A DNA stretch of 26,271 nucleotides from an uncultured Sutterella sp. (GCA_937943605.1 CALEAW010000020.1:1-26271), one strand, 5' to 3'. Positions 5,905 through 12,158 are shown, counted from the first letter of the stretch. Notes: a model not told the origin generated them from the letters alone. Made by a program: numbers and translations.

Positions 5905-6143
5905 TAGCTTTCCTCTTTTGCGATCGGTTGACGAAGAACCGCCCAATCAACTTCAGGCCGGAGCTGTTCGCATCTGATCCTGCCGCCTGTTTCTCTTTCG
6001 ATGATCGGACACCAATGATCAGGAATCGGTCGCCGTCCAGTAATTACGTGATTGATCATTCCTGGAGTCACACCGAGAACCTGAGCAGTTTTCTTTTGAG
6101 AGCCGAAAAAACTACAAACGGCTTGGAACGCTAGATTCTTCAT
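5904..6143 (-). CDS. Cro/YdaS-type HTH regulator
   Basis: A 79-residue protein of the YdaS/Cro-like family: a single HTH (FFGSQKKTAQVLGVTPGMINHVITG) followed by the typical IPDHWCPIIERETGGRIRCEQLRP tail, which is diagnostic for this group. In lambdoid prophages it occupies the cro position, divergent from cI, and turns down the repressor at the start of lytic growth. It is divergent from the S24 repressor and heads the leftward replication operon. The predicted promoter places the transcript start at or within a base of the ATG. No Shine-Dalgarno is visible, so translation is probably leaderless. Confidence 0.85.
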   Translation of the reverse strand: MKNLAFQAVCSFFGSQKKTAQVLGVTPGMINHVITGRRPIPDHWCPIIERETGGRIRCEQLRPEVDWAVLRQPIAKEES

Positions 6144-6150
6144 AGTCGAG

Positions 6151-6179
6151 AATATATCACTGATACATCGTCATGGCAA
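6151..6179 (-). promoter_or_regulatory. promoter of the cro-like/replication operon
   Basis: On the minus strand TTGCCA (6179-6174) and TATATT (6156-6151) are separated by exactly 17 nt. Only 7 nt separate the -10 from the ATG at 6143, predicting a leaderless mRNA. An imperfect inverted repeat ATATATC-ACT-GATACAT (6152-6168) overlaps the -10 and is the best operator candidate for CI or Cro. Confidence 0.7.
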
Positions 6180-6218
6180 ATCAAAGATATACGCATTTTG
6201 TTTTATCATTGCTATATC
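6180..6218 (+). promoter_or_regulatory. cI promoter/operator region (copy 1 of duplicated block)
   Basis: It contains ATCAAAGATATAC (6180-6192) and TCATTGCTAT (6206-6215), both repeated in the same order downstream of cI at 7022-7055. A weak promoter for cI is possible: TCAAAG (6181-6186), 17 nt, TATCAT (6204-6209). A poor -35 is what one expects for a repressor-maintenance promoter activated by CI itself. GATATAC/GCTATATC half-sites here are probable CI/Cro contacts. Confidence 0.5.
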
Positions 6219-6232
6219 TAATGGAGGTCGCT

Positions 6233-6961
6233 ATGCTTACGCCCGATCAAGAGTCAGAATGCAGAAAGCTGAAAGCCCTTTTTATCCAAAAGAGTCCGAT
6301 CTCTCAAAGAGAATTTGCGTCCAAGCATGGACTAGGGACTCCTGGCAACTTGAGCCAATATTTAAACGCTAGACGCCCTTTAAACTTGAATATCGCAGTT
6401 AAGATGTCAAAAGCACTTGGCATTGACATTGCTGAATTTTCTGTTCGACTTGCTAAAGAAGCCATTCAATTAGGGATCCCAACTGGCATAGACAATAACG
6501 TTTCTGTTCTACGTTCAAGTCAAAACAAAAAAATCCCCATCTTGTCTTATGTCCAGGCTGGCTTTCTAACTGGTCAAGGTCAAGTTATTGATAAGCTAAA
6601 GGCTATTGACGTAGGCGACTTCATCACTGGAGACGATGATTTGCCAGATGACGTATTTGCAATGATCATCGTCGGGCGCTCGATGCAACCCGACTTTATG
6701 GAGGGTGATACAGCGATTTTCGACCCATCATTACGCCCCCAACCTGGAGACTTTGTTGTCGCGATCCGAAATGATCCACATACCGGTGATCCTGAGGCAA
6801 CATTCAAGAAATATCGTCCACGTGGATATGACCGTAATGGGAATGAGATCTTCGAATTAGTACCACTAAACGATGATTTCCCTACAATTTATAGTGAACA
6901 AACCCATTGCACTATTGTTGGAGTTCTTATTGAGCATAGACGCCAATACCGTCGACGCTAA
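6233..6961 (+). CDS. CI-like repressor, HTH + S24 (LexA-type) peptidase
   Basis: A 242-residue protein. An N-terminal HTH spans about residues 20-75 (QREFASKHGLGTPGNLSQYL). A C-terminal S24 peptidase domain spans about 100-240. The self-cleavage site is A109-G110 (SYVQAGFLTG), the nucleophile S150 (VGRSMQPDF) and the general base K192 (ATFKKY). Such repressors hold the prophage silent by binding operators as dimers and are inactivated when RecA filaments trigger self-cleavage during DNA damage. The start chosen is the ATG at 6233, with GGAGG ahead of it; an upstream frame from 6173 has no ribosome site and runs through the operators. The gene is divergent from the cro-like gene and followed by a terminator. 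Confidence 0.93.
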   Translation: MLTPDQESECRKLKALFIQKSPISQREFASKHGLGTPGNLSQYLNARRPLNLNIAVKMSKALGIDIAEFSVRLAKEAIQLGIPTGIDNNVSVLRSSQNKKIPILSYVQAGFLTGQGQVIDKLKAIDVGDFITGDDDLPDDVFAMIIVGRSMQPDFMEGDTAIFDPSLRPQPGDFVVAIRNDPHTGDPEATFKKYRPRGYDRNGNEIFELVPLNDDFPTIYSEQTHCTIVGVLIEHRRQYRRR

Positions 6962-6982
6962 AGACACCGTCATAACATAACA

Positions 6983-7007
6983 AGCCCTGACCTCAGGGCT
7001 TTTTTTT
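6983..7007 (+). terminator. intrinsic terminator of cI
   Basis: AGCCCTG (6983-6989) pairs with CAGGGCT (6994-7000) around ACCT, followed by a run of eight T (7000-7007). It isolates cI from the rightward operon. Confidence 0.9.
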
Positions 7008-7012
7008 GTTCC

Positions 7013-7026
7013 TTGATATATATCAA
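7013..7026. promoter_or_regulatory. perfect FNR-consensus palindrome
   Basis: TTGATATATATCAA is a perfect 14-bp palindrome and fits the FNR consensus TTGAT-N4-ATCAA at all ten specified bases. Its centre lies about 71 bp upstream of the predicted start of the rightward operon, one of the helical positions used by class I FNR activation. Because GATATA motifs also recur in the phage operators, it could instead, or also, be a CI/Cro site. Confidence 0.5.
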
Positions 7027-7055
7027 AGATATACAAAGAAAATTGTCATTGCTAT
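7022..7055. repeat. copy 2 of duplicated operator block
   Basis: ATCAAAGATATAC (7022-7034) and TCATTGCTAT (7046-7055) repeat the block at 6180-6215 with the spacing changed by 2 nt. The duplication on both sides of cI suggests one repressor controls both divergent early operons, as OL and OR do in lambda. Confidence 0.65.
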
Positions 7056-7083
7056 TGTAGATAGTGTCTATCTACGCTATATT
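7055..7083 (+). promoter_or_regulatory. promoter and operator of the rightward operon
   Basis: TTGTAG (7055-7060), 17-nt spacer, TATATT (7078-7083); the predicted start is near 7090. A perfect inverted repeat GTAGATAG-TGT-CTATCTAC (7057-7075) fills the spacer, so a protein bound there would block RNA polymerase. Confidence 0.7.
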
Positions 7084-7142
7084 CTCTTCATCATATGTAT
7101 ATCAATGACTTATTTATTCATTGAAGACAAAGGAAATAGCAA

Positions 7143-7439
7143 ATGACCCCTGATCAAGAACAAAAGCTTTCTCACGCGATTACGGCGCTGTTCGAAGTCG
7201 CACAAGAACGTTTTGAAGAAGTCGTCACACAGACTGGCCTGAGTTCATCGAATAGACACGTCGTATTCGACATTGTGGCGGCTGACATTTTGACGGCAAC
7301 ATTCAAGACACTGCCAGAGCTCCAAAACAACGTTGGAAACATCGAAATTTTTGCGCGCAATGCTGCCGTTTTGGGTGCCTTCAAGTCATTCAAAAAGCAC
7401 GATGCTCACGACTGTACAACGGACATCGAAGGTTGTTAA
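7143..7439 (+). CDS. hypothetical protein, first gene of rightward prophage operon
   Basis: A 98-residue soluble, mainly helical protein (QKLSHAITALFEVAQERFEE, then VVFDIVAADILTATFKTL and IFARNAAVLGAFKSF). There are no cofactor or catalytic motifs and I do not recognise the family. AAGGA precedes the ATG. Its first residues MTPDQE resemble the start of the CI protein (MLTPDQE), which may be chance. As the first gene behind the repressed promoter it would be made earliest after induction. Confidence 0.6.
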   Translation: MTPDQEQKLSHAITALFEVAQERFEEVVTQTGLSSSNRHVVFDIVAADILTATFKTLPELQNNVGNIEIFARNAAVLGAFKSFKKHDAHDCTTDIEGC

Positions 7440-7449
7440 GGAGCGTCAA

Positions 7450-7731
7450 ATGGCTTACATGCACATGCCTCAAGGACGAAGAATCAAACAGATCAATGGC
7501 GTTGGATACAACCTGATGTTCTTAGCACAGGCAAAGCACGGAAATAAGTACATCGTCGCCTATTCGTTCCACAGCTTCAACCCAGAAACCTTGGAAGACA
7601 TAGAAATGTTCATCACTGACGGCGAAATAAAGTGCCCGATTGACTACTGCAACATTGAAATCTTTGCGGCCGTGATGAAAGACATTCGCAAGAACCACCC
7701 TGAGTGCGTCCAGTACGCCTGTATCAATTAA
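7450..7731 (+). CDS. hypothetical phage protein
   Basis: A 93-residue protein with start ATG at 7450 behind AAGGAG. It has an N-terminal basic turn (GRRIKQINGVGYNLMFLAQ), a beta-rich centre and an acidic segment (PETLEDIEMFITDGE). Three cysteines lie in the C-terminal third (CPIDYC and near the end) with no clear metal motif. Unrecognised. It follows the first gene by 10 nt and is part of the same transcript. Confidence 0.6.
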   Translation: MAYMHMPQGRRIKQINGVGYNLMFLAQAKHGNKYIVAYSFHSFNPETLEDIEMFITDGEIKCPIDYCNIEIFAAVMKDIRKNHPECVQYACIN

Positions 7732-7741
7732 GAGGAACATC

Positions 7742-8266
7742 ATGGAAGTTCTCAAACTCGATCTCTCTCGTTGTCAGAAGTTCCACGTCATCAAAAACGC
7801 TTCTGAGCATGCAATGACAGTCTCAAAGCTTCGCGACACGCTTGCAATGTATCCGCACCACATGGCAGTGATGGTCACAACCGGCAACGACATGGAGGCA
7901 TATCCGCTCAACGGCCATTGCTTTGTAGAGGCCGTTGCTGACGGTGCTGAATTACCGCGTATTCACCCTTCTATGGCCGAGATGCTTCTCGTCGACGCCG
8001 AATATCTTGAATCTCCAATCACAGCTGAATATGTGGATGCAATGGCTCGCCAGTTCTGTGTTGAAGAGTTCATAGCGTGTGGTCGCTACTTCGCACCTAG
8101 CTCAGCAACGAACCTTTACGTTGGCGCCCTCAGCAGATTTGAAGGAACGACACCTGAACGACTCGCTGCTGACAAAGCGTTCTTGCAGTCATGTCGAAAC
8201 GACCTGTGCATTGCGATCTCTGACGCAGTCAATCGCAAGTTCAACAAATTCACCCCTGCCTTTTAA
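7742..8266 (+). CDS. hypothetical phage accessory protein
   Basis: A 174-residue protein, the longest of the rightward operon. Residues about 24-75 (MTVSKLRDTLAMYPHHMAVM, then VTTGNDMEAYPL and VEAVADG) follow the pattern of a small accessory domain common in phages and plasmids, which starts with (M)TV-x2-L-x3-L-x5-P and continues with V-x-V and a Gly/Asp turn. The C-terminal half is helical with conserved-looking Cys and Phe. No enzymatic motif is seen. The start is supported by AAGAGGAACATC upstream. Function unknown. Confidence 0.6.
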   Translation: MEVLKLDLSRCQKFHVIKNASEHAMTVSKLRDTLAMYPHHMAVMVTTGNDMEAYPLNGHCFVEAVADGAELPRIHPSMAEMLLVDAEYLESPITAEYVDAMARQFCVEEFIACGRYFAPSSATNLYVGALSRFEGTTPERLAADKAFLQSCRNDLCIAISDAVNRKFNKFTPAF

Positions 8267-8284
8267 CAAATAGAGAGAGAAGCC

Positions 8285-8449
8285 ATGAAGGAAATAATCA
8301 AGCGTTTCTGTTTCGCTGCTGATGATCAGGCTTATCGCCATGTCGATCAACTTGATGAAGCTGAAGTTCGCACAGGTGAACGGATCCTGTTCTGCACGAT
8401 GCTCGCGTTTCCTGTTTGCGGCCTCGTCACTTTGTGGCTTCTCACCTAA
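8285..8449 (+). CDS. 54-residue membrane-anchored small protein
   Basis: A short open frame with start ATG at 8285 behind AGAGAGAAG and stop TAA at 8447-8449. The N-terminal 33 residues are charged (KEIIKRFCF, then DDQAYRHVDQLDEAEVRTGE). The C-terminal 20 residues are one hydrophobic span (ILFCTMLAFPVCGLVTLWLL). Probably a tail-anchored inner-membrane protein with its soluble part in the cytoplasm. Its place between two well-spaced genes and its own ribosome site support it. No family recognised. Confidence 0.55.
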   Translation: MKEIIKRFCFAADDQAYRHVDQLDEAEVRTGERILFCTMLAFPVCGLVTLWLLT

Positions 8450-8458
8450 GGAGTAACC

Positions 8459-8800
8459 GTGTCACGTTTCAGAACAATCAAGGACGAGTGGTGCCCTACC
8501 ATCAAGATCAGAGGCGCCAGAACACAAGGAGAAAAGCTTTTAAGTCTTCAAGCAAAAGCCTCATCTGTCTCTTCAAAAGCTGAAGAAATCGCTAGTCGAT
8601 TTGATGAGGCTTATCAGCACCTACTAGCAAAAGACATCAGTCTCGCTAAGTACACAGTCATGCTCTCAGATGCAGAAAAGCGCATCGAGTTGCTCAAAGA
8701 CGATCTCGAAGAACTGACCTCTCTCTCGTCAGCTCTTCGTGCGCAAGTGTCACACGAAGCTACCACAGTAACCACACAAAAGAATAAGGTCAATAAATGA
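8459..8800 (+). CDS. coiled-coil phage protein
   Basis: A 113-residue protein starting with GTG (8459) behind AAGGAG. A basic N-terminal 25 residues (FRTIKDEWCPTIKIRGARTQ) is followed by a long heptad-patterned region (residues 28-100: LLSLQAKASSVSSKAEEIA, SDAEKRIELLKDDLEELTSL) that should form a coiled coil. Its ATG-overlap (ATGA) with the next gene indicates translational coupling. Function unknown; a structural or oligomerising partner is likely. Confidence 0.6.
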   Translation: MSRFRTIKDEWCPTIKIRGARTQGEKLLSLQAKASSVSSKAEEIASRFDEAYQHLLAKDISLAKYTVMLSDAEKRIELLKDDLEELTSLSSALRAQVSHEATTVTTQKNKVNK

Positions 8801-9309
8801 CAGAGCAATCTTTTAAAGTCGTAAATCGAGTCGGTCTCACATGTCTGCAAGACGTCACCAGTGAGCTCATGCTCAAGGCTCTCACGAGTGTAGTGAGCGT
8901 TGACGAAAAGGGAAATGCATTCTTATCCGCATCGAAAGAAGACGTCACTGGCGAACACGTGCTCACAGTCCAGGTGATGCTTGCTCCTCGCGCATTTAAG
9001 CAAGAAGTAAAAGAAGAGCGCAAAGAAAAACGTGACCAAAACGTTTATGACCGCGTTGTCGACAAGCTCTTTGAAATCAGCGGCAAAAATGGACGCTTTC
9101 CGCTCTCTTTCTTTTTCGACTGTGAAGACATCAAACAAGAGTCTGTGAGACGTGCGATCTATCGTGCATTCAAGGGTGAAAACAATGCGACAACAAAAAT
9201 TTCACCTGCATTCATCGGTTATTCAGACTGCATTATCAAACGAATGGGCAATCGTTTTCTTGCAGTTCAATTGACACTTGCACCGGAGGCTATTGATGAG
9301 CTTTTCTGA
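8797..9309 (+). CDS. hypothetical phage protein
   Basis: A 170-residue protein that overlaps the previous stop by 4 nt (ATGA). The N-terminal half has beta-like segments; a very charged lysine/glutamate linker lies at residues 68-80 (KQEVKEERKEKRDQ). The C-terminal half (VYDRVVDKLFEISGKNGRF, then KQESVRRAIYRAFKG) looks like a helical, possibly winged-helix unit, so DNA binding is conceivable. The segments QVMLAPRAFK and QLTLAPEAID resemble each other and suggest an internal repeat of about 80 residues. Unrecognised. Confidence 0.6.
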   Translation: MTEQSFKVVNRVGLTCLQDVTSELMLKALTSVVSVDEKGNAFLSASKEDVTGEHVLTVQVMLAPRAFKQEVKEERKEKRDQNVYDRVVDKLFEISGKNGRFPLSFFFDCEDIKQESVRRAIYRAFKGENNATTKISPAFIGYSDCIIKRMGNRFLAVQLTLAPEAIDELF

Positions 9310-9577
9310 TCTCGCCGCATTTGTCGTTCTCTTGTTCAACTGGGGAGTGATTTGGCTCTTGTGGGAAGTACTCACAACAGAGCGTCGCGTCTACAGTGAG
9401 CGTATTAATTCACTCGAAAGTTACGGAACGAATCTCAGACTTCGGATAGACGACCTGAAGGGAAAGATCGACATGATCGACAAAGATGTACGAACACTAA
9501 AGAACGAAGCAACAACTCCCCGTAAAGGCCAGCACTTCGAACTGCAAGGAAGATATGAAGAAGAAGTATCAGTTTAA
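9296..9577 (+). CDS. membrane-anchored coiled-coil small protein (Rz/YmfL-like layout)
   Basis: A 93-residue protein. The ATG at 9296 has CGGAGG upstream; it overlaps the previous gene by 14 nt. Residues 6-27 form one transmembrane helix (AAFVVLLFNWGVIWLLWEVL). The rest is a charged coiled coil (RVYSERINSLESYGTNLRLR, DDLKGKIDMIDKDVRTL). This N-anchor plus coiled-coil layout resembles the spanin Rz or small phage membrane proteins, but it is in the early accessory operon rather than a lysis cassette, so no lysis role is claimed. Confidence 0.6.
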   Translation: MSFSDLAAFVVLLFNWGVIWLLWEVLTTERRVYSERINSLESYGTNLRLRIDDLKGKIDMIDKDVRTLKNEATTPRKGQHFELQGRYEEEVSV

Positions 9578-9989
9578 AGACAAGGAGCTGAAGTCTACGC
9601 TCGACAGGATCAGCAACGGTGACTTCACAAAGAGTTTCGATATTGTCGTAAATGGCTGCACTGTTGATGACGACTGGGTTCAACTAGATGTCTGCTTTGG
9701 CAATGAAACACCATCTGGCGACGCGCGATTCCAAATATCAATTACTAGAAACGACATAGAACCTTATGACGGTTATCAGCCTGACGAATGGAACGATGCT
9801 AGATATGTCGTTCCGCCAGTTGGTGTGTGGATGATGTGTGAATTCGATGCTTCCGATGGTATCACGCACCGTTATGCAGCCATCTACGAATGCGATGAAT
9901 TTGAAACCGAGCCTAGCTGGTCTGACACATTTGGAGATGCTGTCAGAGTAGACAGATTCCGCCCGTGGCTTTCGGAGGATGAGGAATGA
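9555..9989 (+). CDS. hypothetical phage protein, ISNGDF family member 1
   Basis: A 144-residue acidic protein starting behind AAGGAAGAT, overlapping the upstream gene by 23 nt. Its first 30 residues (FKDKELKSTLDRISNGDFTK) are clearly paralogous to the next gene. The remaining part is beta-rich with many aromatic and acidic residues (DIEPYDGYQPDEWNDARYVV, WMMCEFDASDG) and ends in an acidic tail (LSEDEE). The conserved N-terminal helix followed by variable C-terminal parts suggests a shared docking segment. Unrecognised. Confidence 0.6.
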   Translation: MKKKYQFKDKELKSTLDRISNGDFTKSFDIVVNGCTVDDDWVQLDVCFGNETPSGDARFQISITRNDIEPYDGYQPDEWNDARYVVPPVGVWMMCEFDASDGITHRYAAIYECDEFETEPSWSDTFGDAVRVDRFRPWLSEDEE

Positions 9990-10255
9990 AATACCGTTTA
10001 AAAGACAGTGAACTTCAAAAGAAACTTGACGAAATTAGTAACGGAGACTTCTCTAAGGCGCTGGATATCTCTGCTCAACGTTTGATTGACGTTTACCAAC
10101 AAGACGGCCTTGATTTCAACCTCAACACAGATCGCGTGTTCGTTGAGTTCGGCAATAGCGTCAAAGTCTGCACACAGCAAAAGCAATTTAGAGCCTGTTT
10201 TGAACCAGGAACGATTGAAGCACGTCTGTACATGGGCGAGGAAGACGAAGAATGA
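9986..10255 (+). CDS. hypothetical phage protein, ISNGDF family member 2
   Basis: An 89-residue acidic protein sharing the N-terminal motif of the preceding gene (KDSELQKKLDEISNGDFSKA) and the acidic end (GEEDEE), with a much shorter and different middle. It overlaps the previous gene by 4 nt (ATGA), with GAGGA upstream, and the next gene also starts at an ATGA overlap. Tandem duplication followed by divergence or truncation is the simplest explanation. Function unknown. Confidence 0.6.
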   Translation: MKYRLKDSELQKKLDEISNGDFSKALDISAQRLIDVYQQDGLDFNLNTDRVFVEFGNSVKVCTQQKQFRACFEPGTIEARLYMGEEDEE

Positions 10256-10506
10256 CAGACAACCAACTTTCAGACATCGAATATCTGCTCGCAATCCTTA
10301 TGAGCGGAATCTACTTTTGCAGTGAAAGCAAGTGTACTGACGACTTGAATAAGCGGATTGGTTTCTTTACTGAAACAGCTCGTACTTTGCTCGATGACAT
10401 TGATTCCATCCGTGATGGCAAAGAAGTCGATCTGTCTAAGTGGGACGAATTCAAAGACGTGAAAAAGTACTTAGTCGAAAAATTAGGAGGTAACCATGGG
10501 CTTTAG
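10252..10506 (+). CDS. hypothetical acidic helical phage protein
   Basis: An 84-residue protein, acidic and helical (LSDIEYLLAILMSGIYF, then CTDDLNKRIGFFTETARTLL). It starts at an ATGA overlap. No motif recognised. The lack of an independent ribosome site means translation depends on the upstream gene. Confidence 0.55.
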   Translation: MTDNQLSDIEYLLAILMSGIYFCSESKCTDDLNKRIGFFTETARTLLDDIDSIRDGKEVDLSKWDEFKDVKKYLVEKLGGNHGL

Positions 10507-10768
10507 ATACAGAAGCCGTCGACGTTGGAAGAAGCTTTGCAGACAAGTAGTCGACGCCAGTACTTACAGCCTCTTCGTAACCCGATATTTTGGACAAGAC
10601 TTCGTCAACGAAGACGGTAGCCGAGAAGCTGTTTTAAGCAATGGTTTTGAGATGCTCTTCGTCGTCACGCTTACAGCTGAAGGAAAGATCTATCGAGAGT
10701 TCGCACCATCATGGCACTGGTACAACTCGCCAAAGTTCAAAGGGGACAACGATGAAGGCGACTTTTAA
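10496..10768 (+). CDS. hypothetical phage protein with basic N-terminus
   Basis: A 90-residue protein with a strong AGGAGG ahead of its ATG and an 11-nt overlap with the previous gene. The N-terminus is strongly basic (FRYRSRRRWKKLCRQ), suggesting nucleic-acid or membrane-surface contact. The rest is beta-like (EMLFVVTLTAEGKIYREFAP), followed by a Trp-rich stretch (SWHWY). Unrecognised. Confidence 0.55.
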   Translation: MGFRYRSRRRWKKLCRQVVDASTYSLFVTRYFGQDFVNEDGSREAVLSNGFEMLFVVTLTAEGKIYREFAPSWHWYNSPKFKGDNDEGDF

Positions 10769-11264
10769 AGTTGGCAAGCCGACACAGTCAGGAAAGTATC
10801 TCGTACTGCTACAAACGTACGAGAAAGGGCTGCTTACCACGTATCACTTGTGCGATGTTGAGATGCACGATAGCGGCCATCTGTACGCAAACATGTATGA
10901 CAACGAGAACAGAGTTGTCGTACGTAACTTGTCAAATCTATGCGTCGCTGCTTATCTGAAGCTTGACGATGATGCAGATGCGTTTCTTGACGGACTTATA
11001 GAAGACTCGAACATTGTTCGCCGTGACGAGTGCTTTCGCTATCGTCCAGGTGTCTGGTGTCGCTTTCCGAGCGCAGAGCCTCCAAAGAACGAACTTCTAC
11101 GAATTGAAGTTCGATCTGAAAAAGGCGATCAAGCCGTTATCAGATATAGAACATGCGCGATGTGGACCGGTGAAAAGTTCATTGAGCGATCTGGTCTTTA
11201 TGACAAAGAAGTTCACCTCATGAAGCATGACTACGTTAGATACCGTAAATGGAGGGACGAATGA
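10752..11264 (+). CDS. phage protein with two Trp/beta modules (DUF551-like pattern)
   Basis: A 170-residue protein with start ATG at 10752 behind AAAGGGG, overlapping the previous gene by 17 nt. The N-terminal module (PTQSGKYLVLLQTYEKG, then HLCDVEMHDSGHLYANM) and the C-terminal module (PPKNELLRIEVRSEKGDQAV, CAMWTGEKF, VRYRKWRDE) both follow the small beta pattern of P-x-G-x-Y-L-V, then W-x-G and a final hydrophobic-W segment known from DUF551-like phage proteins. The C-terminal module is clearly related to the gene at 11626-11877, which has WTGDHW and ends YWRD. Its molecular role is unknown. Confidence 0.6.
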   Translation: MKATFKVGKPTQSGKYLVLLQTYEKGLLTTYHLCDVEMHDSGHLYANMYDNENRVVVRNLSNLCVAAYLKLDDDADAFLDGLIEDSNIVRRDECFRYRPGVWCRFPSAEPPKNELLRIEVRSEKGDQAVIRYRTCAMWTGEKFIERSGLYDKEVHLMKHDYVRYRKWRDE

Positions 11265-11626
11265 GCTACATAAAAAAGGTCAAAGATCATCTAGGCAATA
11301 CGTTCCTATATTTGACCGGAATTTTTCTTGGTATTTGCATTGCTTCAGCTTTGGATAGCTTTGCTTGGGCGATGGTTGCTTTAGTCGGCTATGTCTTGCT
11401 TGCTCCGATCATCAATCCTTTGATCGAAAAACTATTAATTCAGATACCCAAAATCATTCATGCAATTCGCTATCGACCAGAAACAATGGTGACTATTAGC
11501 GATGGAACCATCTCTATAAAGATTCCGTACAAATACCTTTCCGGAATGGACATAAAGGACGCACGACGAGTTTTACGAGCACAAGTGAAAGGGCAATTTT
11601 GTGATAAGCAATACATGAGGATGTGA
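11261..11626 (+). CDS. membrane protein of the rightward operon
   Basis: A 121-residue protein. The ATG at 11261 has GGAGG upstream and overlaps the previous stop (ATGA). Two hydrophobic segments at residues about 12-35 (LYLTGIFLGICIASALD) and 36-55 (FAWAMVALVGYVLLAPIINP) form a membrane hairpin. The C-terminal 65 residues are soluble and basic (KYLSGMDIKDARRVLRAQVKG). This arrangement, a membrane hairpin with a basic cytoplasmic domain, fits a membrane-associated effector, but no family is recognised. Confidence 0.6.
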   Translation: MSYIKKVKDHLGNTFLYLTGIFLGICIASALDSFAWAMVALVGYVLLAPIINPLIEKLLIQIPKIIHAIRYRPETMVTISDGTISIKIPYKYLSGMDIKDARRVLRAQVKGQFCDKQYMRM

Positions 11627-11877
11627 TGGAACAGTTTCGTTATCTTTGGCCAGAAACTCAACCTGCTGAGACTGGCGTTTACATGATGAATGTCGCGATC
11701 AAACGCAATAAGAAAATCAAGACCCCTCTGACGTGGAGCTTCTACGCCATCTGGACCGGTGACCACTGGCAAGACAAAGCTACTGGCGTCGATCTTGATC
11801 TTCGACGCTATCGAGTTACTTACTGGCGTGACACCCTGACGCCTTCGGAGGCATCTCATGACAAAACAGACTCTTGA
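11626..11877 (+). CDS. small phage protein, single Trp/beta module
   Basis: An 83-residue protein with ATG at 11626 overlapping the previous TGA by one base, GAGG five bases upstream; a GTG one codon earlier is an alternative. It is a single copy of the module also found in the C-terminal half of 10752-11264: WPETQPAETGVYMM, then FYAIWTGDHW and YRVTYWRD. Function unknown. Confidence 0.6.
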   Translation: MEQFRYLWPETQPAETGVYMMNVAIKRNKKIKTPLTWSFYAIWTGDHWQDKATGVDLDLRRYRVTYWRDTLTPSEASHDKTDS

Positions 11878-12139
11878 TGATGAACTGGCGAGCACGTTAG
11901 ATAGCGCAACGATTCGCGCAAGGATCTTCGATCCAGCAACGCCTGACTACGCTTTCTTGACTTTAGAAGAAGTGCTTGCAGCTTTTGAGTGCACGTATAG
12001 AACACTGCGCAATTGGCAAAAACTCAAGGACTTTCCTTTGGCGGTATCATATCCAGGAGGCGATGGTTATCCGATCTTTATGATTCGACAGTTTTTAACA
12101 AAAAGAGCAAATATCGGGAAAAAACAGGAAATCTTATGA
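11858..12139 (+). CDS. excisionase/AlpA-like HTH protein (putative)
   Basis: A 93-residue protein behind GGAGG, overlapping the previous gene by 20 nt. Residues about 33-85 form a small winged-helix-type domain (FLTLEEVLAAFECTYRTLRN, W-Q-K, DFPLAVSYPGGDGYPIF, then a final helix FLTKRANIGKK). This is the layout of AlpA/MerR-like excisionases, where the first helix pair binds DNA and the Gly-rich wing precedes a tip sequence P-I-F. It is the last prophage gene before the tRNA-Gly, the expected place for a recombination directionality factor. No integrase is next to it, which is unusual. Confidence 0.55.
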   Translation: MTKQTLDDELASTLDSATIRARIFDPATPDYAFLTLEEVLAAFECTYRTLRNWQKLKDFPLAVSYPGGDGYPIFMIRQFLTKRANIGKKQEIL

Positions 12140-12158
12140 CAATTCATTAGCACGTAAG

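Noticed and set aside
9296..9577. Rz-type spanin
   Set aside because: The membrane anchor plus coiled coil looks similar, but there is no endolysin, holin or embedded Rz1 lipobox frame nearby and the gene is in an early-type operon.
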